64,000 nt of DNA from Diaporthe sp. PMI_573. Lineage: Eukaryota > Ascomycota > Sordariomycetes > Diaporthales > Diaporthaceae. The notes under the pieces were generated by a model. It had not been told where the DNA came from, ran no database searches, and saw nothing but the letters and a program-made list of their open reading frames with translations. Both the position numbers and the translations under genes were made by a program. The stretch covers positions 1-64,000 of the forward strand of contig JAJTUP010000071.1 of NCBI GenBank assembly GCA_021399435.1, read 5' to 3'. Each line of letters opens with the position of its first letter. Positions within the stretch are counted from its first letter, which is position 1. Positions 1-8,782 of the stretch are shown here, piece after piece.

Positions 1-2744
1 GGTGGTCGCTTAGCTTATTTAAGCACACATTTAGATGCTGTCCTTAGGGACTAAGCTTTGCTTATTCTTATAATATATAATTATTCCTTTTACAAAGCTG
101 ACAGGGTTTGCCCAATAAATCTAGCTAGTAGTCTAATCTATTCAAGGGTTGTTCTTTCTCAACCAAGATATCTCTAGGATTAACTAATAATCTACTGTCT
201 TAGTAATATTAAACGAAAGTTGCTCAATATAGTCCTAGATTCAAACCTAGAGGTAATTAGTCTTTATATTAATAATACTGTTTCTATAAGTAACTTTTAT
301 ACTATTAACTACATTAAGTCTATAGGGTTCCTTCTTTTTATACTATTTAAGGTAGTATCTATTTACCATTCTTAGAAAGATAAAATTTCCTTATACTCTA
401 CTATTAATAAATATATAGTACTAATAGGCTTTAAGCTTTATCTTAATTTTTAAATATTAATAGTTATTATTATTATTTATTATATATAAATATCTTGTAG
501 GTATCTTTCTTACTATCTAAGGTTTTATAGATAGCTTGCCTAGTTTTTTAACTATTTATAGTCCTTTCTTAAAACCTTATTAATATTTTTAATATTTTAT
601 TATATAATACTCTATAATTATTACAGATCTTCTATAAGCTATTGTATGCTTTCTTTCTGTATTATAGGCTTTATAGGGCTAAGGATCTGTCCTTATTGCT
701 ATAGGTAATATTATTCTTCAACTTTATCGTCTATATATACTTAATATTTCTTATTTTTGTAGATACGCTATTTGGTGGGGTTATATAGATATATTAAGAG
801 GGTATATGGGTTGAGTTAAAACATTATATAGCCTATATTATTGTGTTGTTTTTTAAATTTCTATTCCTTAAAGTCGTCCTTTTTATAGGTTTCCCAAATG
901 TCCTACCTTTAGTGCCTCTAGGAGAACTAGTCATAGCTTGCTTTCTCCTGTTTATAGATCCTGTATCTATTATAGATGCATGAGGCCCAAGAAATGCTGG
1001 AATAGTAACTATAGCAAGAGAACATTCTTTTTGCGTCTCTATCCTTCTTAGTCTCCTTCCTCGGTTCTCGTGTTACCTATTTAAGGGGTCGTCCTATAAT
1101 TAGTACTTCTGTAATGTTAGTCCTAGGGGCTAATAGGGGTGCTTTTTCTAAGTATGCCCGCGGGTTCTCTTGCTATGCTTAAGGTATAAGTAGGTCTTAA
1201 GGAATTTTCCCTGCTAACTCCTGCCTTGGGTCGTATAGGAGTTTCTTTCGTCCTCCTATAGCTAGGGTGTACCATTGTCCTGCGCCCTTGGGAAACTAGT
1301 CGGCTCCTTCTTTATTGCTTTAATATATAATATAGCTGTCGTTGTAGCAGGCTGTCTAACTAAGCAAGGCATGTTTCTTGGCTTCTTCTACTCTGTCTAG
1401 TTCTGTTTATACTATTTATAATAGTTACTGTTGGATTATTTCTTCTGTTTTTAACTTATCTTCTTATTTGTCATTAATAGGCGAGTTTTTAGGGAGTAAT
1501 GCTAAATAGGATTCTTCTGTCTTCTGCTGCTTGGTCTAGATACACTGGGCACGGCTTGTACCACTCTATTCTATACCGGCAATATTATTTGATAATGGCT
1601 TATTGTATTTTTAAGCGTGGTGATCCGCTGATATGGGTAATTACGTTGGCTTGCCTGAAGCCTTTGGGTACAGGCTTCTAGTCTCTCTTCTTACTACGGT
1701 ACTCCCGTATAAAGTGTCCTTTCTTTCCGCAGTTAAAGTATTTAATGTCTTTTTTATCTTTTCGTTAAGCAGCATCGAGCTCTATAGGGCCTGCTTGCTG
1801 TCCCTACTAGGTTGGGTTATTACAATTATACCTCCTTTTAGAGTTAGGCTTGCTTTATTTATTAGAGTTGTTATTCCGGAATTATCTAGAGGTATTACCT
1901 TTTTATTCCAGGCGTTATTTGTAGAGCCTATTGTCGATTTTAATAGCTAGTTTAACGTACTATAGAAAGTCGTCGGGTCAATTTTATTTAGCCAATTTAT
2001 CCTTTACTTCTTCCTTTAGTTTTTAGTAGAATATAAAGATCTTGGTGCTATCTATGTAGTTAACTCAGGCACAGATCCTGCGGAATTCTACAGCATAGAC
2101 TATTGCTAGGCCTTGCTGTTTATAGTTTATAAGTTCTTGTTCCACTTGTCGTTCTTTATCTAGGTCTTGGAATAAAGATCTAAGGGCATTTTTATAGTTC
2201 TCGTATTTACTAAAAATATCTTGCATTTCCTACTTACAACTCTTAAAGTCTTTAGCATTGACAAAATCAGTAAGGTAAGGTTTAAACCAGGCAAAGGCTC
2301 TTCCTTTTAGAAATAAGGACACATATATAATTTATTTCCTATCCAGCTAATTATTTATCTAGTTGAAACACTGGTAAGCCCAGACTTGTATAAGATAGGC
2401 CTATAGCTATCCAGTCGTTCTATTATATAGGGTTAGACTGTTGAGTCTAAGGTTTTCCTTAGTCGGAATTAGGGTACTAATAATATTAGCGGTGGCTTAA
2501 AAGGTAGTAACTTCCTACTTAAGTCGGTCCATTTCTTTGTTTTGGCAAGCCTACCTATTGATAAAGGCGCAGAGCCTGGTTATTTTGCTAACCAGCTCAA
2601 GGAGCTGTTAGGGATTTATTCCGGTATTACTGTTATTACGGCTTGCGTCGTCTAATTTCTAGGCAAGGTTGCATTAAGGTTAGTTGTTTCTAAATCCAGA
2701 CATTATAAAGAGATTTACGTATAATATTGCTTAAAGTCTGCATT
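1..2744 (-). mobile_element. RIP-degraded Ty3/Gypsy-type gag/pol relic
   Basis: AT-rich stretch saturated with stops in all frames. On the minus strand at about 1,680-1,740 a gag zinc knuckle (C-x2-C-x4-H-x4-C) is still readable, with the first Cys turned into Tyr by a G-to-A change. Gag therefore lies to the right, pol would lie to the left, and the element runs off the window edge. The LTR-like block at about 2,745-3,233 is in the right place to be its 5' LTR. The short plus-strand ORFs here are chance readings of the RIP relic. Confidence 0.6.
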
Positions 2745-3233
2745 GTAATATATAAACAAGAATAGTTAAAATATAATAATTAAGAGTTTCTAGGTTCTCT
2801 AAACCGAAAGATCAGATTTATGTCTAAAATATATAACAAGGCAGTTGATTAAACAATAGAGTTTCTAACAATAATTACAAGCTAGTAAAAGCTATTCAAG
2901 AGTAAATACTTAGATTAACTACTAAAGAGCTGTCTATACTATCTAGCTATCTGGTAATAAGTGTGTCCTTATATGTCTATCTCTTTAGTACGGTTTGTCA
3001 TAGCTCACTGGGCTTACTGGTAATCCAGTAATCCGTAGTAATCCAGTCGGCTTACTTGGCTTACTGCCTTATTGGTGATCCAAGTGATTCAGGGCTTAGG
3101 TAAGCAAGTGTCTTAGTCACGTGCCCGTTGGTTCGTGCCTCTTTCTACTGGCCTATCCAGCTGGCCTGTAGGGTTTATCTACGCCTCCAGGGGACCAACA
3201 GTCAAACCCTAGTTCTATTTCTATTACGTTCGT
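2745..3233 (-). repeat. LTR-like sequence, probable 5' LTR of the left gag relic
   Basis: Read on the minus strand the block starts TGTCACGAAC at 3,233, a TG-type LTR end. Its GC-richer part (about 3,000-3,233, with repeated taatccag/taatcta-type words) resembles a second piece at 55,290-55,552 that also ends in cgtgaca. The left boundary near 2,745 is uncertain because RIP has made the sequence nearly all A/T. Confidence 0.4.
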
Positions 3234-3589
3234 GACAGGCTAGCAGAACTTGGGCACCTGTTATGCTCGGCTTTAGTGTCTACGTTTTTAATAATAAAAG
3301 TTAAGATTTTAATAATATAATTTTAAAAACTAAAATCTCTAAATAAAATCTTTATTTTAAAAATATAAATAATATCTTCTCTTTAAACCTTATAATATTT
3401 CTAGTACTTTATAATTAGAAAAGAAATATATTAAATAAAAATACTTAATTTCAGCTATATATCTATAAAGTATATATACTAAAAGATAAGTTTAATAGCT
3501 ATAAATTAATTTTTTAGGCTATTTTAAAATCTTACTTTATATTACCCTTATTTCTTACCTAAAAAATATATGTAAAGGTTAGTAGATCA
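3234..3589. other. AT-rich spacer, no recognisable feature
   Basis: Strongly A/T-biased, with no open frame, repeat or structured motif that I can name. Probably an older RIP-decayed transposon remnant. Confidence 0.4.
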
Positions 3590-4082
3590 AATAGGTGTCA
3601 GGTAGTAGTAGGGTGCCTGGAGGCCTTGTTGGAACAATTAAGAGTGGTTTAGACAACTTTATATTGAATTTAAGTGGGCTTCTATCAGCCCTCCTCACAG
3701 TCTCTCTAATATTATCTTACCCACGGGCATGCGTGGGTTGGCTCTGGTACGCAGATAGGGAGGCCGGAAAATTCGGCCCTTAGACCTACTATCTTTGGCT
3801 TTAAATAACCAGCCAACCCTAACCCTAATAGTAACTAAACTAAGTGTAGATAAACTTTAGAAAACAGGCTATCTAATAAACTAAGTTATATACTTTTTGG
3901 GTAAGCAATAAGGGTAATGTAGAGGTATGAAGTTAGGGTCTTAAAACAGCCTAAAAAATCAACTCACGGCTACCAAACTCATCTTTCGGCGTGCATGCCC
4001 TATAGGTACTTAGAGGAAATCCAGTACCAAGTCTAAGGTAACTCTCTATATACAGCGCCTATACAAGTATTTCCGTTTAATA
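3590..4082 (+). repeat. Rep-A copy 1 (~500-bp dispersed repeat)
   Basis: Nearly collinear with 54,757-55,254, differing mostly by C-to-T and G-to-A changes. Shared landmarks in order are agggtgcctggagg, the inverted repeat GGCCG-gaaaatt-CGGCC, the word TTTAAATAACC, two telomere-type hexamers CCCTAACCCT, and the end ccgttta. The complement of the right end reads TGTTAAACGG, so an LTR is possible, but the other terminus is not clear. The 62-codon plus-strand ORF inside it is part of the repeat and not a gene. Confidence 0.7.
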
Positions 4083-4234
4083 ATATATAACTTAATTTAT
4101 TAAATAATCTAATTTCTAAAGTTTATTTATATTTAGTTTAGTTATTATTAAAATTAGGGTTAGCTAGTTATTTAAAGTTAAAAATAGTAGGTCTAAAGGA
4201 CGAATTTTCCAGCCTTGCTATTCTTATACTAGAG
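4083..4234 (-). repeat. Rep-A copy 2, left half, split by the Gypsy insertion
   Basis: This is the reverse complement of the Rep-A middle part (gggttagc, tatttaaag, gaattttccagcc). It stops at the 5-bp target duplication TAGAG (4,230-4,234). The same copy resumes at 12,253, where TAGAG is followed by ccaacccatacatg. Removing 4,235-12,257 restores a continuous Rep-A copy. It abuts copy 1 tail to tail. Confidence 0.75.
4230..4234. repeat. Target-site duplication TAGAG (left)
   Basis: Identical to 12,253-12,257. The two copies flank the LTR pair and interrupt a Rep-A copy, which fixes the LTR boundaries. Confidence 0.8.
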
Positions 4235-4692
4235 TATAATAATCATACTAAACCTTTATAGGGTTTATATTAGTAGTATAGTATAGAGGTGATACTTGAC
4301 TATACTTATATAAGATATGATGATTCTACGAGTATGATTACTAGCTATGAGGCTATCTAGTTATTAGACTAAATACTTAGATTAATGACTAAAGAGTCTG
4401 TTTTATGGAAGCTATTTATAGTGGTAATAACTATGTCCTTATATGTTCTGACTCTTTATTTATAGTATATATATTAGACTGTTTAGATTGCTATTGATGT
4501 CTATAGTCCAGTTTGTAGTTACTAGGACTGTTACTGGTCCTGTTAGTCTATCCTTATAGGGAGGTCCTAGGTCCTAACCCTAGTCTTGGTATATCTTGTA
4601 ACTCTGCTTTAGTGTTATTTCTTTAACGTTGTAGTATTTATCTTGATACTGTCCTGATGGTTTCCCTAGTACTAACGGGTTGGTTTATAATA
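4235..4692 (-). repeat. LTR (3' LTR of the Gypsy element)
   Basis: 458 bp, collinear with 11,795-12,252. Differences are almost all transitions, and this copy is on the whole more T/A-rich (for example cgtcgcggcatct on the right reads cgttgtagtattt here). Its ends read TA...TA where TG...CA is expected, as RIP would produce. Confidence 0.85.
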
Positions 4693-4707
4693 CTATCTCC
4701 CTTCTTA
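4693..4707 (-). other. Polypurine tract of the Gypsy element
   Basis: Read on the minus strand this is a purine-rich run (agaagggagatag) directly upstream of the 3' LTR, the position where plus-strand DNA synthesis is primed in LTR retrotransposons. Confidence 0.5.
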
Positions 4708-4893
4708 TGTCCTTTATCCTTAAAGATACTTTTGTAAGCTTCTTGTATATTATTTATATATTAGTTTATGCCTTCCTAATTTATCATGTCTAGTAGGGTT
4801 GAAAATTCTTAGGTTTTGAAATTATCTTGTCCTTGTAAGAAGACTAAGTAGTCCTAAGCCCTCTACCTTGCTACCTTGTCTTGTTATTTAGAG

Positions 4894-5451
4894 ATGCTGA
4901 CTTGCTTATCCTGTAAGTTAAGTAACGTTGTCTACTTTGCTTTTAAGGAGGACTCTTCCTACTGTGTTAAGTGTATATTTAGGAAGCGAGGGAACTATGA
5001 CATGTATGGGCTTACCCTGGCTTAGATGTAGAAGATTGCTTGCTAATACTCCCTGATTGAAAATAAGCTAGATGCTGTGGAGGAGGAGGCTATGCTAGTA
5101 AACACAAAGGTATAGTACCTTTAAAAGTAGTGCTGCCTGTGGGCTAAGAGAATAGTAAACACTATTTACTATGGTCTGGATATAATTAAGGAACTAGATT
5201 AAGTCAAGTATAAGGAGGCTGAGGCTGAGTAATGGATTATTGTATAATCTACTGAGGTTGTTTGTTGGGGTTTGCCTGATGCGAGTGGTAGCCTTGGTGA
5301 CTAGGAGGCCTGGCTTTATACTGGTAGGGATGTTGGTGTTTTTGATTAGAGTTCTATGGTAAGTAAGGGTATGGACTTGTTAGAGATTCTTGGCTTGCTT
5401 ATCTCTAGTAGTGAAGGGAATGTACTTGTAGGTAGTTTATCTAGTTCTTGA
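4894..5451 (+). pseudogene. Antisense ORF relic in the retrotransposon: Cys-cluster plus charged helical protein
   Basis: One plus-strand frame runs from an ATG at 4,894 to a TGA at 5,449-5,451. It is interrupted only by eleven TAG/TAA codons and no internal TGA, as expected if CAG/CAA codons were hit by RIP. The N-terminus keeps two C-x2-C pairs (C-L-S-C and C-V-K-C) with a third partly mutated pair. The middle is Glu/Lys/Leu-rich and coiled-coil-like. The arrangement resembles the small Cys-cluster/coiled-coil hypothetical proteins I associate with fungal Gypsy elements; that link is from memory and unverified. It is transcribed against gag-pol and toward the tRNA-like array. Intact size would be about 185 residues; function unknown. 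Confidence 0.6.
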
Positions 5452-5512
5452 CCTTGTTATACTAATAGGTCCTACTATCTTCCTGTTAGGAGTAGCTTAC
5501 TAGACTCTTTCT

Positions 5513-5583
5513 GCTCTTGTAGCTTAACTGGTAGAGCTTCCTACCCTTAGTAAGAGGACCCAGGTTCAATTCTTAGTAGTAGC
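5513..5583 (+). tRNA. tRNA-like relic 1 (anticodon position CTT, Lys-like)
   Basis: A 71-nt cloverleaf can be drawn. D arm is GCTT...GAGC with an A-box-like TAGCTTAACTGGTAGAGC. The anticodon stem TCCTA/TAAGA has one C-A mismatch that a G-to-A change would explain. The T arm is CCAGG/CTTAG with the B-box-like GGTTCAATTC. The acceptor stem pairs at six of seven positions. Position 33 is C and not the usual T. A TTTTT run follows at 5,605-5,609. It is degenerate and probably not functional. Confidence 0.6.
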
Positions 5584-5706
5584 TTAGTTTAGTAAGGTAT
5601 TCCCTTTTTACTTTTTCCCTTGCTAGTTTGACTAGTTCCTAGGTTTATATATATAGGTATGGGCCTATAGTGTTTTTTTAGAGATGGTGATCTACCTTAC
5701 CTATAT

Positions 5707-5777
5707 AGTTCTATAGTTTAATGGGTAGAATACTAGTAATTAGGACTAGAGACTTGGGTTTGATTCCTAGTAGTTCC
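5707..5777 (+). tRNA. tRNA-like relic 2 (degenerate)
   Basis: A-box-like TAGTTTAATGGGTAGAAT and B-box-like GGGTTTGATTCC lie at tRNA spacing. The anticodon stem CTAGT/ACTAG pairs perfectly and the T stem pairs fully with wobbles. The acceptor stem pairs only in part. The loop AATTAGG lacks T33, so identity cannot be assigned. A TTTTT run follows at 5,800-5,804. It starts 194 bp after relic 1. Confidence 0.55.
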
Positions 5778-5895
5778 TTTAAGGTAGATTATTATCTCCT
5801 TTTTATTAGTTCTTAGTTCTATAGCCTTATAGCTTTCTTTAAGAGGGTAATTATTTCTGTTTCTTCTAGACTATCTTGGGTAAGTAGTACTAAAG

Positions 5896-5965
5896 ATCTT
5901 ATAGCCTAGTTAGGAGGGTGCTTGCTTTTGAGCAGGAGATCTAGGTTTGACTCCTGGTAAGGTTC
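5896..5965 (+). tRNA. tRNA-like relic 3 (Gln-UUG-like)
   Basis: Best preserved of the three. The acceptor stem pairs at all seven positions counting wobbles. The D stem GCCT/GGGT and the anticodon stem CTTGC/GCAGG both form. The loop TTTTGA carries TTG at the anticodon position but is one nucleotide short. T stem CTAGG/CCTGG encloses the B-box-like GGTTTGACTCC. A TTTTT run lies at 5,992-5,996. It starts 189 bp after relic 2. Confidence 0.6.
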
Positions 5966-5999
5966 CTATATTACTTATTTAATTTAGTTCTTTTTATTT

Positions 6000-8569
6000 T
6001 ATTTTTAGCTAGTTTAGTCCTAGGCCTAGTACTGTTAAAGGATTTGCTTGTAACTAGTAAGATTTTCAATTAGCTCCCATGTATTCTCGCTAGGGTTATA
6101 ATCTTTCTACTTAATAAAGTATTTTATTATTCCTTAGTGTTGTTGTGAGTTGATGATTTGTTCTACTTCGTATTCTTTATTATATTTATTAATGGTTTTA
6201 ATCTATGTTTTAATTCTTGTATTTTATAGTATTAGTTCTAAGAGTGAAATATAAAAGATTAGATATTACCTTATTCCCTAAGGTAATGAGAGTTTGTAGT
6301 TAGTGTCTGAAAGTTTCTTGGAGATTTTAAAGGGTCTAATCTTCTTATAGTTAAGCTTATTACTAGGGTGCTTGGTTTTAATGTTTTGTTAGAGAAGGTA
6401 GACTTTATCTCCCTTCCTGAGAATTAGTCTTTTAATTCTTTTCTAGTTTATGTATTTTATTATTCTACTTTGTATAAAAGAAAGTTTGTCTTAGACATCC
6501 CTCTAGATTTGTTTAATTCTTATTGTTTTTTATTCTACCAATTCTATTATTATATTGTTAGGTAAGGCTTTATAGTAAGCCTAGGGTTTATATTTATAGA
6601 CTATAAAGAAAGGTAATTGTTGAGTTATACTAGTTATTATGCTGTTGTAGGCAAACTATGCTAATAGTAGTAGTTTAACCTAGTTATCTTGTAACTAGTT
6701 GATGTAATATTAAAGATATTATTTTATAATTTAGTTAATTCGTTTTGTTTATCTGTCTATTTATGGGTATGCTATTATTAAGAGCTTGTATTTAGTTCTA
6801 AGTTATTTTATTAGTAACTTCTAGAAGTTTGATGTAAAGAGTTTATCTCTATTTAATATAATCTTGTGTAGTATTCCGTGATTACTTATAATAATTTGTA
6901 GAAATGTATATATGAGTTCTTCTACTATGCTGGCTTTCTTATATAATATAAAGTATATATACTTACTTAGTTTATAAACTACTACTAAAATGCTGTTGAA
7001 AAGTACTTTAGTTAAGGGTTCTTGTAAGAGAGGTAGCTTAATGATGAAGTTTAGACTAATGGATAACTATATAGTTATAGGTACTAGTAGGGGTTTTAAT
7101 AGTCTATATGGTTTATATCTAGAAGCTTTGTTTTTATTATAAAAGTTATATTACCTAATAACTTCTTGTGTTCTTTATCTAAGATTTAGGATTTAGTAGG
7201 TTTGTTAAATCCTCTTGATTATTATTGATATACCTTGATATTTATATACTAGGGCTTTGTGTATTTCCTTGATTAGGTTATTTTGTTCCTTAGGATCTGT
7301 AGGTGTTTTCTTAGGTATGATGTTGATCCTGAGTATAGTGTCGAGTTCTTGGTTAAGTAAGAGGCTTTTATCTTCCTAAGTTTTGAAGATCGTCTATTTA
7401 GTAAGAGATTCCTTGCTCTAGTAGTTAGGTTACCTACTAAGAGTATCTACTTAGATATTTTTAATTCTATCTATATATATAACTTTGATGTTAAACTATG
7501 AGAGAAACTCTATATATCTAACCTACCTCTTGTTAAGTTGTTTAGTTATAGTAAATATTATTAGGTTCTTGTAATCTGTGTAGAGCTTGATTTGTTCCTT
7601 AGCTTTGATAAGGTACTATTACTATTCCTGAAATGTGTATACTATCACCATGAACTCTTTATTAGGTATAGTATAGCGTGTTTCTGGTCTATTAAATTTC
7701 TTACTAAAGTTCGTAATGATGTATACTTATCCTTGCTCATCTCTCTAAGTAAGTTCTCTACCTACTATATTGTCTAAGGTATTTATATATATCTTGAACT
7801 CTTTAGTAGGATCTACTTCTTTAAGTACTAGGTCCTTAGTAACCTTATCCTTGATTTTATTAAATGCTTACTAAGTTTCCTTTATTTATTTAAATGTTTA
7901 TTCCTTTCTAGTAAGGTTTGTAAGAGGCTTGTAAATATTACTATAGTTCCTGATAAATTGTTTATAGAAATTAGTATAGCCTAGGAATACCCTGATGTCT
8001 TTAATGTTATTTAGTACTAGCTATTCTTTAATTACTTTGACCTTGTTTTTCTATATCTTGATACATCCTAGTTTAATAATATATCTAAGGTAGTTGACTT
8101 TTTATATATAAAAGTAGCTCTTTTCTAGTTTTACTAGGAGGTTTGTATTCTAGAGTTTCTAGAGTACTTGTTTAATATACTCCTTATATTTTTTAAGGGT
8201 TGTTAAGAAGATGAGGATATCGTTAAGGTATATAATAATGAAAATATCAAGGTACTTATATAGGACTTAGTTAATTATTTCCTAGAATAATACTAGTATA
8301 TTAGTTAGTCTAAAGGGTATAACCATGTATTTATAGTATTTATAGTATATTTAAAATATAGTTTTTTATTCTTCTCCTTCCTTTATCTAGATTAGGTTAT
8401 AGGCTCCTTTAAGGTCTAGAGCTATAAACTATTTTACTCCTTTAAGTTAGTCTTATAGTTTCTTAATAAGTAATAGTAGGTACTAGTTCTTAATAGTGAT
8501 GTTGTTTAATTGTTAGTAGTCTATATAGAGTTATAGCTTACTGTTTTTCTTAGGTATAAATAGGATAAG
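6000..8569 (-). pseudogene. Gypsy pol relic: integrase/RNase H/RT part
   Basis: Minus-strand pol region of the Gypsy element. The RT catalytic box is legible near 8,210-8,260, with the second Asp of YLDD replaced by Asn (GAT to AAT). Integrase and RNase H are expected between here and about 6,000 by element order, but I could not read their catalytic residues through the stops. No usable coding frame remains. Confidence 0.55.
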
Positions 8570-8782
8570 TGTTGAATGGCCTTTGCCATATGGCGTAATG
8601 TACGTACGTACGTGTCTGTGCAATTGGTTCTGAATTCGTTGATGTCTGTCTAAACTATAAAACAAGCGGGGAAGTTCGTACGCAGACCTAAGAGGTCTGC
8701 ATGCACTCCCTTGCCTGATTAGTCATCATCCCTAGCCAAGATGGCTATGTGCGATCAGCCTCAGTGCTATTCCAACAATAAG
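8565..8782. mobile_element. 208-bp solo LTR with TSD ATAAG, nested in the Gypsy RT
   Basis: Starts TGTTGAATGG at 8,570 and ends ATTCCAACA at 8,777, giving near-perfect terminal inverted repeats of the Copia LTR type. It is flanked by direct ATAAG repeats at 8,565-8,569 and 8,778-8,782. Base composition is clearly less A/T-biased than the host element, and unmutated CG and CA dinucleotides remain. It therefore entered after most RIP of the host element, or was single-copy or too short to be recognised. A non-autonomous TRIM-like element is the alternative. Confidence 0.8.

Noticed and set aside
1633..1950. 105-codon plus-strand ORF in the left AT-rich block
   Set aside because: It lies opposite the gag zinc-knuckle frame and has no family signal. 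It is an accidental opening in RIP-mutated DNA.
3595..3783. 62-codon ORF in Rep-A copy 1 and a 77-codon partner at 54,743
   Set aside because: The shared frame is explained by repeat homology, and substitutions do not respect codons.
5713..5777. Functional suppressor tRNA from the TTA-like loop of tRNA-like relic 2
   Set aside because: T33 is missing, the acceptor stem is poorly paired and the region is RIP-mutated, so the anticodon cannot be trusted.
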